In this document: positions 25,836 to 34,935 of the stretch, piece by piece
Layout of the letters: each line of letters opens with the position of its first letter
Position numbering within the stretch: position 1 is the stretch's first letter
Assembly: GCF_028705895.1 (NCBI RefSeq)
Contig: NZ_JAQWCQ010000038.1
Span: forward strand, 1 to 36,849
Origin: Massilibacteroides sp.
Lineage (GTDB): Bacteria; Bacteroidota; Bacteroidia; Bacteroidales; Tannerellaceae
DNA: 36,849 nt
Direction: 5' to 3'
Notes under the pieces: generated by a model
Told to the model about the DNA's origin: nothing
The model's input: the letters and a program-made list of their open reading frames with translations, nothing else
The model's database searches: none
Translations under genes and position numbers: made by a program

Positions 25836-28800
25836 ATGAAACCACGGAACATGAGACGAAACGTTATATTGTTATTCTTAGGTCTAATAAGTATATTATT
25901 AGTTAATGCAGAACAAGGGAAACTTTTTTCTGCAGATAAAGAACTGTCGAATAGTCTTATCAATGATATTATGCAAGATCGTAATGAGGTTATCTGGATT
26001 GCAACGGAAGATGGACTTAATCGTTACGATGGATCAAAGTTTATTATTTATAGACACGATATAAGCAATCCAAAATCTATAAAAAACAATTATGTACGCA
26101 TGTTGTTTGAAGATCGGAAAGGCCGTTTCTTTATTGGCTTATTGAACGGATTGCAACTTTATGACCACGCAACGGATACTTTTGAAGAAATACCACTGAT
26201 AAAAAGAACCGGAACTCCGCTTAAAACCCATGCCTACTGCATGATTCAACGAAAAAATGGTGATATCTTAATTGGAACAACCGGAGAAGGAGTTTTTAAA
26301 TTATCTGAAGATGACAAACTAATCGCTAAGTACTATACGGGCTTTGGTATGAGTGATTTTGTTAATTTCCTGTATGAAGATACACAAGGCAATTTATGGA
26401 TTGCAACACAGGATAAAGGTCTTTTCAGGATAGGAAGCGATAATCAATTAACCAGTTTCTTTAAAAGATGCGATATCGGACTTAATAATGTTTCTAACAT
26501 ATGTGAAGATCACGAGGGGAATCTGTTGGTGGGAACATTAACCAGAGGACTGTTTCTTTACAATAAAAAAACAGACTCTTTTGATCTGATAACATATAAG
26601 GGAAGACAGACTCTGCCGATCAAAACGTTGTATAAGGATGAGTCGGATGATGTTTTTATTGGAACAGATGGCTTAGGGGTGAAGATTTACAAAACGAATG
26701 AACGTAAAATTATTGATACATTATTAAATGTAGCCAGCTTTAGTTTAGATAAATCGAAAGTTCATTCTATACTTAAAGATAAATCAGGAAATACCTGGAT
26801 GGGGATTTTTCAAAAAGGAGCTATTTTAATTCCCACACAAACGAATAAGTTTAATTATATAGGCTATAAGTCTGTTCTCAATAATACAATAGGTACGAAT
26901 TGTGTCATGTCGGTTTGTGAAGATGAGAGTAATATTTTATGGGTTGGAGTAGATAATGATGGGATTTACGGAGTTCGACTGAATGGGAGGCAGTGTGCTC
27001 ATTTTGAACATTCTGAAAATCCTAAAACTGTACCTTCTACGATTATGAGTATTTTTGAGGACTCGAATAAAGACTTATGGCTTGGTTCTTACTTAAACGG
27101 AATGGGGAAACTCAATCGGCTTGCAGGTGAATACGAACGGGTAGAGGAGCTGGTTGATGATAATGGAAGTCCGGTAGAAAAAGTCTATTGCTTTGCAGAG
27201 GATTCTGAAAACCATTTATGGATCGGTACTATGGGAGCGGGGCTTTATAGAATGGATCTGAAAACCCATAAAATAACGAATTATAATAAGACGGCATCTT
27301 TTGATTATAAAGGAGAGGGGAGTACTTTAGATAATTATTATATAAACAGCCTATTGTATTCATCAGATAATAAACTTTATATCGGCACTTATGATGGTTT
27401 GTTATGCCTGGACTTAAAGACTGATAGTTATATTTCCACTTTTGGGGTTACTCAATTGTTAAGATCAAATGTTATTTTTGGTCTATATGAAGATCAACAA
27501 GGGAATATTTGGTTGGGTACGTCAGAAGGACTAAGGATGGTTGATAATGAGACTCACCAGATAACGACTTATACAATAGAGAATGGTTTGCCCAGTAATG
27601 TAATATGTGCCATTCAGGGCGATAGCTTAGATAATCTCTGGGTTAGTACGCATTATGGTATTTCCCGGTACGATAAGACATCAAACTCTTTTGTAAATTA
27701 CTATGCAAGTGATGGTTTGCAGGGGAATGAATTCAGCAAGAATGTGTCTTTTACCAATAAAAACGGAACAATAATTTTCGGAGGAATAAATGGAATAACG
27801 TATTTTGATCCGAAAGAAATAAATTTCTCCAAGAAAGAACTTAATATACGGATTTCAGATTTTTATATTCATAATCAACCTTTGAGAAAGGGGATGAAAT
27901 CGGGTTCGAAGACAGTTATAAATACAGCTTTGTCGGATGCAAAAGAGTTCCGGCTTTCTCATAAAGATAATTCATTCTCTATTGAATTTTCGGTGATGGA
28001 ATTTAATGCCCCTGAACGAATTATATATTCATATAAATTGAATGATGATAATTGGGTAACTCTTCTTCCGGGTACGAATCGTGTTACTTTTAGTAATCTT
28101 ACCCCGGATAAGTATAACTTTATAATCAAGGCAAAAGATTATAATTCGTACTCGAAAGAGAAACGTATCGCGGTTATAATTTCTCCTGCCTGGTATTTCT
28201 CACCGATTGCTAAAATTGTATATTTCTGTTTGGGTATTTTCCTGATTTATTTTGTTGTTAATTATTTCAGACAACGTTATCGTTCTCGTCAGAAAATGTT
28301 GGAACATAAGCATGCTCAGGATATTAATGAAGCTAAGTTGCAGTTTTTTATGAATATAGCTCATGAGATACGAACTCCGATGACATTAATTCTAAGCCCG
28401 TTAAAGAAGTTGATGTTGAATGATACTGATAAGGAAAGAGGGAAAAACTACGCAATCATTAATCGAAATGCCGAACGTATTCTTAATCTTATAAACCAAC
28501 TGATGGATATCCGGAAGATCGATAAGGGACTTATGGATTTGAAATTTCAGGAAGTGGAAATTGTGGCTTTTCTAAAAGAATTGTGTGAGTTTTTTGAATA
28601 TCAGGGAAGGATAAAACAGATCAACTTTACTTTTCATTCGGATGTTGATCAGATTTATATCTGGATCGATCCGAAAAACTTTGATAAAATCATATTGAAT
28701 GTATTGTCAAATGCATTTAAATATACCCCACAAGACGGTAACATAACTCTTTTATTGGGAACATGTCAGATTGAAAATAAAGAGTTTTGCGAAATCATTA

Positions 28801-29912
28801 TTTCTGACGATGGAATAGGCATACCTGACGATGAACTGGAGCGTATATTTGAGCGATTTTATCAGATAAGGAATAGCTATAACAGTTCTAATGTTAGTAC
28901 AGGAATTGGTTTGCATCTCACCCGTTCTTTAGTCGAACTTCATCATGGAACGATCAATGCCGAAAGGAACGAGGGTTCGGGAACTCGCTTTATTATTCGG
29001 ATTCCTTTAGGAGCAGATCATTTACGGGTTGAAGAAATAGAAAATAATCCCGACTTGAAACAATTACCAATAAGAGATATTGAGCCTATTGAGTCTGAGC
29101 AACAAGAAGAAGAGGTGAAAATCCGTGCGAAAAGTAAATATCGGGTGATAGTGGTGGATGATGAAGAAGAAATCCGGAAATACGTTTGCAGAGAGCTAAG
29201 TTCGGAATATCATATGCTTGAATCTTCTAATGGGGCAGAGGCGCTTGCCATGATCCTGAAGACGAAACCGGATTTGGTGATCAGTGATGTAATGATGCCC
29301 GAGATGGATGGGATTACGTTGTGTCGTAAAATAAAACAAAATGTAAATATCAACCACATTCCGATAATATTACTGACAGCTAAAGCAAAGGAAGAAGATA
29401 GTCTGGAGGGTTTAAGTACAGGTGCTGATGCCTATATTGTGAAGCCGTTTAACGTAGAAAGATTGAAGAAAACCGTAGAAAATATTATTCGGAATCGCGA
29501 ACTTCTTCGTAATACGTACAAAGGGAATCAACATCAGGAAAGTCTGACGAAGAAAATTGAGCTTAAATCAGCAGACGAGAAACTTATGGAGAAAGTGATG
29601 AAGGTTATTAATACCAATATTGCTAACCCGAGACTCAGTGTGGAAATGATCTCTAATGAGGTTGGTATAAGTCGCGTACATCTGCATAGAAAACTAAAAG
29701 AACTAACCAATCAATCAACGCGTGATTTTATACGGAATATACGTTTGCGACAGGCTGCAATATTATTATCTGAAAAGAATCTTACAGTTTCAGAGGTTGC
29801 TGATGCCACCGGATTTACGAATTTGGGATATTTCTCTAATGCTTTTAAAGAATTGTATGGTGTTTCTCCGAGCTTATATATGAATGAACAAAATAAGAAA
29901 ACTGATCATTGA
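25836..29912 (+). CDS. Hybrid two-component system regulator (HTCS) of the xylan operon, 1358 aa
   Basis: Membrane-spanning sensor and transcription factor. A signal peptide (to about 25) is followed by two periplasmic propellers of repeats such as VIWIATEDGLNRYDG and IWLGTSEGL (about 30-665), a Y_Y_Y domain (about 705-785) and a membrane helix (about 788-810). The kinase has H843 (AHEIRTPM), an N-box at N961 area (SNAFKYTP), DDGIGIPD and TGIGLHL. The receiver (about 1103-1215) has D1151 and K1203; the AraC-type HTH ends the protein (about 1255-1350). Divergent placement from the GH10/GH67/GH43 operon makes it the likely xylo-oligosaccharide sensor and activator. An ATG five codons later (25851) is an equal start candidate. 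Confidence 0.96.
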   Translation: MKPRNMRRNVILLFLGLISILLVNAEQGKLFSADKELSNSLINDIMQDRNEVIWIATEDGLNRYDGSKFIIYRHDISNPKSIKNNYVRMLFEDRKGRFFIGLLNGLQLYDHATDTFEEIPLIKRTGTPLKTHAYCMIQRKNGDILIGTTGEGVFKLSEDDKLIAKYYTGFGMSDFVNFLYEDTQGNLWIATQDKGLFRIGSDNQLTSFFKRCDIGLNNVSNICEDHEGNLLVGTLTRGLFLYNKKTDSFDLITYKGRQTLPIKTLYKDESDDVFIGTDGLGVKIYKTNERKIIDTLLNVASFSLDKSKVHSILKDKSGNTWMGIFQKGAILIPTQTNKFNYIGYKSVLNNTIGTNCVMSVCEDESNILWVGVDNDGIYGVRLNGRQCAHFEHSENPKTVPSTIMSIFEDSNKDLWLGSYLNGMGKLNRLAGEYERVEELVDDNGSPVEKVYCFAEDSENHLWIGTMGAGLYRMDLKTHKITNYNKTASFDYKGEGSTLDNYYINSLLYSSDNKLYIGTYDGLLCLDLKTDSYISTFGVTQLLRSNVIFGLYEDQQGNIWLGTSEGLRMVDNETHQITTYTIENGLPSNVICAIQGDSLDNLWVSTHYGISRYDKTSNSFVNYYASDGLQGNEFSKNVSFTNKNGTIIFGGINGITYFDPKEINFSKKELNIRISDFYIHNQPLRKGMKSGSKTVINTALSDAKEFRLSHKDNSFSIEFSVMEFNAPERIIYSYKLNDDNWVTLLPGTNRVTFSNLTPDKYNFIIKAKDYNSYSKEKRIAVIISPAWYFSPIAKIVYFCLGIFLIYFVVNYFRQRYRSRQKMLEHKHAQDINEAKLQFFMNIAHEIRTPMTLILSPLKKLMLNDTDKERGKNYAIINRNAERILNLINQLMDIRKIDKGLMDLKFQEVEIVAFLKELCEFFEYQGRIKQINFTFHSDVDQIYIWIDPKNFDKIILNVLSNAFKYTPQDGNITLLLGTCQIENKEFCEIIISDDGIGIPDDELERIFERFYQIRNSYNSSNVSTGIGLHLTRSLVELHHGTINAERNEGSGTRFIIRIPLGADHLRVEEIENNPDLKQLPIRDIEPIESEQQEEEVKIRAKSKYRVIVVDDEEEIRKYVCRELSSEYHMLESSNGAEALAMILKTKPDLVISDVMMPEMDGITLCRKIKQNVNINHIPIILLTAKAKEEDSLEGLSTGADAYIVKPFNVERLKKTVENIIRNRELLRNTYKGNQHQESLTKKIELKSADEKLMEKVMKVINTNIANPRLSVEMISNEVGISRVHLHRKLKELTNQSTRDFIRNIRLRQAAILLSEKNLTVSEVADATGFTNLGYFSNAFKELYGVSPSLYMNEQNKKTDH

Positions 29913-30880
29913 TCTACATGAAATCTGAAATCTGCCATGATGGGAAGATGGTCACTGAATCCTTTTTCATATTTATAGCCGTGATAAGTGCGCAACGGTC
30001 GTTTTCCCCTCCATGTCTTATCTTTCGTTAGCAGAAAAGAAGGCATAAATACATGAGGACTGTTTTCCTTCAAATGTTGGTGTAACGTGGAATTTACGAT
30101 GATCTGATCTAATTGACTCCAGGTGTCGCGGTATTTATGACTACCTTTTGCATGATAGAAAAGGTTGAATAGAGCGGGTTCAGGATTAACTAAGAATGAT
30201 AAGCTTTTATCTTGAGGAATATCATTAAAATCTCCCATAATCAATATCAGGCATGTTTCTCTTTCTTTATGTAGAGAGTCTGTCAGATGACGAAGGTGTT
30301 TTGTCGCATCTATTCTTGCCTGTTCGGATTCTTTCTCGCCGCCGTAACGGGATGGGAAATGGCAAACGAAAACATCTAAACTATCTTGCGTAATTATCCT
30401 ACCGGTGACATGAAGAATATTACGTGATTTCTTTTCCGGATTGCTAAATGGAATCTGATGTTCGCAATGATAAATATACCGGAACTTATCCCGCTGATAC
30501 AATAACGCGGAATTAATGCCCCGTTCATCTTTACCTGTCGTTATGCAGTACCGATAATCTTGTTTACGTAACGGAGTACGTTTTAGAAGGTGGGTTAATA
30601 CGGAATCATTTTCTACTTCGCAGAGTGCTACCAATGCCGGAGTATCCCATTCTCCTGCTGCTGAAATAACTTTGGCGATCTGTTGTAGCTTGTGGTAGTA
30701 ACGACCTTTATTCCAGAATCGTTTGCCTTCGGGTTGAAATTCACTATCATTTTTGTCCGGTGATTTCTCGGTGTCAAATAAATTTTCGACGTTGTAACTC
30801 ATTACTCTGAAATCAGTTTGAGCCGCACTTGATAATGAGAAAAGAATGAGAATAAAAATAAAAGTTAAGGTTGGATTCAT
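29906..30880 (-). CDS. Exported endonuclease/exonuclease/phosphatase (EEP) family protein, 324 aa
   Basis: Metal-dependent phosphodiesterase or phosphatase with the DNase I-like fold. A signal peptide (to about 20, SSAAQ) sends it to the periplasm. Family motifs are MSYNVENLFD (metal-binding Asn), LVALCEVEN (metal-binding Glu), HFPSRYGG, MGDFND and the terminal SDHLPI with catalytic histidine. Substrate may be nucleic acid, nucleotide or sugar/lipid phosphate; the sequence does not decide. It starts 6 bp after the lipoprotein gene, so the two are co-transcribed. Its 3' end overlaps the convergent HTCS gene by 7 bp. Confidence 0.9.
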   Translation of the reverse strand: MNPTLTFIFILILFSLSSAAQTDFRVMSYNVENLFDTEKSPDKNDSEFQPEGKRFWNKGRYYHKLQQIAKVISAAGEWDTPALVALCEVENDSVLTHLLKRTPLRKQDYRYCITTGKDERGINSALLYQRDKFRYIYHCEHQIPFSNPEKKSRNILHVTGRIITQDSLDVFVCHFPSRYGGEKESEQARIDATKHLRHLTDSLHKERETCLILIMGDFNDIPQDKSLSFLVNPEPALFNLFYHAKGSHKYRDTWSQLDQIIVNSTLHQHLKENSPHVFMPSFLLTKDKTWRGKRPLRTYHGYKYEKGFSDHLPIMADFRFHVDQ

Positions 30881-30886
30881 ATAAGA

Positions 30887-32353
30887 CTATTCTTCTTCCG
30901 GTTCCGGAACATATTGATAAGCGCCTATATCCGGTAAAACAGTCTCCGATACTCTCATTACGCCATACCTGTCTTCCGGATAGAGGCGTGCTGTTTCTAT
31001 ATCAGCTTTACCGATGGCTGCATTAAATCCTTCTTCATTTGTTTTAAGACGGAAGTCGAAGGTATAGTTTTCCTCTTTTCCTCCGTTCCTTCTATATTTT
31101 TCTAAATTCGTTCCTTCTAAAAATATGCAGTTCGTGGAATTTTTCAAATCATTCTCTTGTCTTACGAGGCAATTAAGGAAACTATACTCAAAATCTTCAT
31201 CCGTCTCAATCGCTATTTCCCCGGATTTTTGACTTTTGCTTCCATCAATAATACAATTCTCAAAAGAAATCTTTTCGATAGGATAAGCCTCTTTTCCTTC
31301 CATCGGAGATTTATTCAGTAAGGTGACTGCGGATATTCCGGTTCTTGATTTTACACTGCCCATAAAATTTGCGATAGTGCAATGAACGAAACGATACTTT
31401 CCTCCCGAAAGAGCAATCAGGCTATCCTCGGCATTCGTAAATTCTGAGTTTGCAGCTTCTATATGACAATTCTCAGCAAATAGCAGATTACCCGTCATAT
31501 TGCTAACCTGAGACGCAATGAATGTAATCTTAGGCTGATTTGTTGTAGATGGTAAGCAGGTTATTCCGTTTTTTCCATTGCGAATAATCGTATGTTCAAA
31601 GAGGTTGTTATAACTGCTGGGATGAAATGTAAAACCTCCCCATAAGCCCGGTACATTATCGTATGCCAGCTTATCTTGTAACAAATAGTCTAAACGGTCT
31701 CCTCTGAAAGTAACCGGAGATTCCAGACTCCCTTTCGTGTTAATCGTTCCGAACACATTTATTTTTGCATTCGAATGCATGAAAAAGTTTGTTCCGGCCT
31801 CTATCTGTAGAGTAACGTTGGGTGAAACTACAATACTGTCGTACACTAAATAAGGCCGTTCACTTGTAAAAGTCGTGTCTTCGTTGATAAAAAGGCCGCC
31901 TTTAATTACTTTGGCGTCTTGTCCGTAGGCTTGGAGTAGGATGGACTGCTTAATTCCATTGAACAGGAACTCAACCGAATCTTTGATCTCAAAAGGGTTG
32001 TTCTTGTCCTGAGGGTCAACGGTAACTTCTACGAACACATACATACTGTCTTTCGGAAGAATACCAATATTGCTGAATTCTGTGCCTTTCCGGCCATCCA
32101 CATTCATACGAAAACCACTATTTCCTTGTCCTTTGAGCAGAATAGATTCAATATTAATTGCCTCTTTATTCTTGTTATAGACCATAAACTTTTTTGTCGT
32201 AGAGCCAATGGTGGTAAATACCGTGTCAAAAGCTAACGTATCTACTGAGAATGTCAGTTTGTGATTGGGATTGGTTGAATAATTATCCTCCAGATCACTG
32301 CATCCATAAAAAAGAGGTAGAGCAAGAATAAGTAATAAAGCTATATTTTTCAT
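30887..32353 (-). CDS. Right-handed beta-helix lipoprotein, probably surface-exposed, 488 aa
   Basis: No enzymatic function recognised. The signal ends at lipobox cysteine C18, followed by SDLEDN, which resembles the acidic Bacteroidetes lipoprotein export signal and suggests surface display. The N-terminal part (about 35-145) looks like an immunoglobulin-type sandwich (TVFTTIGSTTKKFMVYNKN). From about 150 to 430 short beta coils repeat with N/G/I-rich turns, typical of parallel beta-helix proteins (IEAGTNFFMHSNAKINVFGTI-like rungs). The C-terminal motif DIGAYQY is common in such proteins. It is the first gene of a two-gene operon with the EEP-family enzyme. It may bind polysaccharide or another surface ligand. 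Confidence 0.82.
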   Translation of the reverse strand: MKNIALLLILALPLFYGCSDLEDNYSTNPNHKLTFSVDTLAFDTVFTTIGSTTKKFMVYNKNKEAINIESILLKGQGNSGFRMNVDGRKGTEFSNIGILPKDSMYVFVEVTVDPQDKNNPFEIKDSVEFLFNGIKQSILLQAYGQDAKVIKGGLFINEDTTFTSERPYLVYDSIVVSPNVTLQIEAGTNFFMHSNAKINVFGTINTKGSLESPVTFRGDRLDYLLQDKLAYDNVPGLWGGFTFHPSSYNNLFEHTIIRNGKNGITCLPSTTNQPKITFIASQVSNMTGNLLFAENCHIEAANSEFTNAEDSLIALSGGKYRFVHCTIANFMGSVKSRTGISAVTLLNKSPMEGKEAYPIEKISFENCIIDGSKSQKSGEIAIETDEDFEYSFLNCLVRQENDLKNSTNCIFLEGTNLEKYRRNGGKEENYTFDFRLKTNEEGFNAAIGKADIETARLYPEDRYGVMRVSETVLPDIGAYQYVPEPEEE

Positions 32354-32374
32354 ATATTGAACTAACCGTATTAA

Positions 32375-32410
32375 AAAAGAGGATAAATCATGATCAATTC
32401 ATCCTCTTTT
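32375..32410 (-). terminator. Terminator of pepD
   Basis: AAAAGAGGAT (32375-32384) and ATCCTCTTTT (32401-32410) form a perfect 10-bp stem with a 16-base loop. On the minus strand the stem ends in a run of T residues. It lies 20 bp after the pepD stop and just upstream of the lipoprotein gene. Confidence 0.8.
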
Positions 32411-32430
32411 ATAACGTATCTATATTCCTT

Positions 32431-33888
32431 TTATTTTGCAGGAATGCTCTTTAATACATCCAACAGATGTTTCCACCATAAATCAACTGTACTGATTTGA
32501 ATCCGTTCGTTCGGTGAATGTACGTCGCGCAATGTTGGTCCGAAAGATATCATATCAAGATAAGGATATTTTTCAAGGAAGAGACCACATTCCAATCCGG
32601 CATGAATGGCTTTGATTGCCGCTTCTTTACCAAATAGACGTTTGTAAGATTCCTGAGCTACTTTCATAATCAGTGAATCGGAATTAGGAGCCCATCCCGG
32701 ATATCCGTCTCCATGTGTAACCTTAGCACCTGCGAGCAAGAATGTTGCCGCTACCTGATTGGCAACAGCTAATTTATACGACTCAATAGAACTGCGCTGA
32801 CTGGTTCCTACCAATACGGTGTTGTCCGGTAATGTTTTTACAGAAGCCAGATTGGTTGATGTTTCCACTAATCCTTCGATCTCGTGACTCATGCCAATTA
32901 CACCATGAGGGCAGGCTTGAAGAGCAAAGATTATCTTTTCTGCAGTTACATTGTCTATTGCCTTTTCAGGACGAGGAACAGATTCTAATAGAAGTTTTAC
33001 GTTTTTGTCAATATGCTTCAACTCGTTTTCTACGTCTGCGGTAAACTGATTCAACATAATGCGAACATCTTCTTTGGCACTTTCCGGAATTCCGACTACA
33101 GCATATGCTTCACGTGCAATTGCATTACGAAGATTACCTCCGTTTATTTCGCAAAGAACGATGTCATATTTTTTCTTTAGAAGATAAAGGAAACGAACTA
33201 AAATTTTGTTGGCATTACCCAAGCCTTTATGTATTTCACCTCCTGAATGACCTCCATTTAGTCCTTTTACATCAATGCGTACATAATGCAATGACGGGTC
33301 AGTAGGAGTAGGGGTGAAACTGAATAACGCCTGAGTATCTTTTCCTCCTGCACATCCGATAAATATTTCACCTTCGTCTTCACTATCTAAGTTCAGCAGG
33401 ATTTCTCCCGTCATAAAGCCGGCTTTCAGCTCCTTTGCACCCGTAAGGCCTGTTTCTTCATCAATGGTAAAGAGGCATTCTATCGGTCCGTGTTCGATAT
33501 CGTCAGAAGCCAGAATTGCTAATTCTGCTGCAACACCTACGCCATTATCCGCACCTAAAGTAGTGTCTTTAGCTTTTAGCCAATCACCGTCAACAATCGT
33601 TTCTATCGGATCATTGTCGAAATCATGTTCAGTTCCGCTATTCTTTTCACAAACCATGTCCACATGAGATTGTAAAATAACAGTCGGCAATTTCTCATAA
33701 CCCGGAGTTGCCGGTTTCGACATCAGAATATTACCTGCTTCATCTTTTTTGATTGCAATAGTATGTTCTTTGGCGAAAGCCTCCAGATATTGAATGATTT
33801 TACCTTCTTTTTTGGAAGGGCGGGGAACCTGTGTGATTTCATGGAAAAACTTCCATACGATTTTTGGGTTTAGATCCGTAATTTTCAT
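32431..33888 (-). CDS. pepD: Aminoacyl-histidine dipeptidase (cytosol non-specific dipeptidase), M20C
   Basis: Cytoplasmic zinc dipeptidase of 485 aa that cleaves Xaa-His and many other dipeptides. The M20 metal motifs are present: LQSHVDMV, GADNGVGVAA, the catalytic glutamates IDEETGLTGA, LLNLDSED, and a late histidine in SFGPTLRDVHSPNER. The GG-rich dimerisation block (GLNGGHSGGEIHKG) is typical of the PepD branch. No signal peptide. I use the ATG at 33888; a TTG 14 codons upstream would add a poorly conserved extension. Monocistronic, with its own terminator and a promoter shared divergently with the small membrane-protein gene. Confidence 0.95.
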   Translation of the reverse strand: MKITDLNPKIVWKFFHEITQVPRPSKKEGKIIQYLEAFAKEHTIAIKKDEAGNILMSKPATPGYEKLPTVILQSHVDMVCEKNSGTEHDFDNDPIETIVDGDWLKAKDTTLGADNGVGVAAELAILASDDIEHGPIECLFTIDEETGLTGAKELKAGFMTGEILLNLDSEDEGEIFIGCAGGKDTQALFSFTPTPTDPSLHYVRIDVKGLNGGHSGGEIHKGLGNANKILVRFLYLLKKKYDIVLCEINGGNLRNAIAREAYAVVGIPESAKEDVRIMLNQFTADVENELKHIDKNVKLLLESVPRPEKAIDNVTAEKIIFALQACPHGVIGMSHEIEGLVETSTNLASVKTLPDNTVLVGTSQRSSIESYKLAVANQVAATFLLAGAKVTHGDGYPGWAPNSDSLIMKVAQESYKRLFGKEAAIKAIHAGLECGLFLEKYPYLDMISFGPTLRDVHSPNERIQISTVDLWWKHLLDVLKSIPAK

Positions 33889-33996
33889 GTCATTATTAAT
33901 GTTTATTGAGTTTATTCCGGCTATTGTCAAAATTGATCGTATGCCGGGCGAATAGAAAAATTATTGAATTAAATACTTTATAATCACTTAAACTCT

Positions 33997-34018
33997 TATA
34001 TTTGCATCCACAAATATA
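33997..34018. promoter_or_regulatory. Back-to-back -7 boxes forming a palindrome (pepD / chaperone genes)
   Basis: TATATTTG (33997-34004, plus) and CAAATATA (34011-34018, TATATTTG on minus) are exact inverted copies separated by 6 bp. Both match TAnnTTTG. The plus copy would start transcription near 34011, 14 bp before the ATG at 34025; the minus copy would give a pepD leader of about 115 nt. The two polymerases could not occupy the site together. Use of the minus copy is less certain. Confidence 0.5.
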
Positions 34019-34024
34019 TAGAAA

Positions 34025-34237
34025 ATGCTCGCAACCTTATTACTCACAGTCATAATTCTTGTTATTTCACTTATTTTACTTAGTGTGAAAATATTATTCA
34101 AGAAGAACGGTCAATTTCCAAACACGCATGTCAGTGGAAACAAGGCCTTAATGGATAAAGGGATAACTTGTGCCCAATCCCAACATGCCGAACAGGTTGT
34201 GCGGAAGAATTTATATGATCGTTTAAAAGAAATTTAA
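34025..34237 (+). CDS. Small single-pass membrane protein, 70 aa, function unknown
   Basis: Not recognised beyond being a conserved-looking Bacteroidetes small protein. Residues 1-24 form one hydrophobic helix (LATLLLTVIILVISLILL), followed by a basic stretch (KILFKKNGQ) and a soluble tail with NTHVSGNKALMDKGITCAQS, which includes a single cysteine (C49). Positive charges after the helix suggest the tail is cytoplasmic. It has a clear promoter, lies 32 bp upstream of the OmpH/Skp-like gene, and is probably co-transcribed with it. A role near envelope protein folding is only a guess from context. Confidence 0.75.
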   Translation: MLATLLLTVIILVISLILLSVKILFKKNGQFPNTHVSGNKALMDKGITCAQSQHAEQVVRKNLYDRLKEI

Positions 34238-34269
34238 AAATTTAAGAATAAAGAATTAATTTAGACTTT

Positions 34270-34878
34270 ATGAAGAACATTAACTACGTTATTAATGGTG
34301 TCCTTGCTTTAGCTGTTATTATCTTGTTTGCAATGCACTTTTCAGGAAAGAAAGAATCGGGTAAGCTTCAGGCAGTCTCAGCTGGAACAGAAGACGCAAG
34401 TGGTATTTTACCTGTTGCTTATGTGAATGTAGATTCACTTTTATTGAATTACAATTATTCAAAAGATCTGAATGAAGTGATTTTAAGAAAACAGGAGGAT
34501 TCTCGTGCTAATATTAATCAAAAAGCAACCGCTTTAAGAACAGATATGAAAGAGTTTGAACGTAAGTATCAGAACGGTGCTTTTCTTACTCAACAAAGAG
34601 CGCAGGAAGAACAACAACGAATTCTGAATAAACAACAAGAGTTGCAGAATTTAGATGAACGTTTGACACAAGAGTTAATGTTGGAACAACAAAAACTGAA
34701 CGAACAACTACGTGATACAATTGTTGCTCAGTTAAAAGTTTTCAATCAATCAAAAGGCTTTCAGGTAATATTCAGCAACACTATGGGAGATAATATCCTT
34801 TTGGCAGATGAGGCTTATGATATCACTGCTGAATTAATTGAGTATCTGAATAAAAATTATACGTCACCAAGTAAATAA
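34270..34878 (+). CDS. OmpH/Skp-family periplasmic chaperone, 202 aa
   Basis: Periplasmic holdase-type protein for outer-membrane proteins. An N-terminal hydrophobic segment (about 7-23) acts as signal or anchor; no clear cleavage site follows (FAMHFSGKKES). The conserved opening of the mature domain, LPVAYVNVDSLLLNYNY, is at about 47-63, then a long charged and glutamine-rich coiled coil (about 65-155) and a C-terminal strand (FQVIFSNTMGDNILLADEAYDIT). This is the usual Skp layout, with slightly extended length. It follows the 70-residue membrane protein and ends at a strong terminator. Confidence 0.92.
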   Translation: MKNINYVINGVLALAVIILFAMHFSGKKESGKLQAVSAGTEDASGILPVAYVNVDSLLLNYNYSKDLNEVILRKQEDSRANINQKATALRTDMKEFERKYQNGAFLTQQRAQEEQQRILNKQQELQNLDERLTQELMLEQQKLNEQLRDTIVAQLKVFNQSKGFQVIFSNTMGDNILLADEAYDITAELIEYLNKNYTSPSK

Positions 34879-34901
34879 CGGTGTTTATATTATTATACTT
34901 T

Positions 34902-34935
34902 AAAGCGGTTTGCGGTAACGTAAACCGCTTTTTTT
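34902..34935. terminator. Rho-independent terminator after the OmpH/Skp gene
   Basis: AAAGCGGTTT (34902-34911) and AAACCGCTTT (34922-34931) form a perfect 10-bp GC-containing stem with a 10-base loop, followed by TTTT on the plus strand. A-rich sequence on the left gives T residues on the minus strand too, so it also serves the convergent permease gene, whose stop is at 34934. Confidence 0.9.

Noticed and set aside
34238-34269. Possible separate promoter for the OmpH/Skp gene
   Set aside because: The 32-bp gap has no TAnnTTTG match, so co-transcription with the 70-residue protein is more likely.
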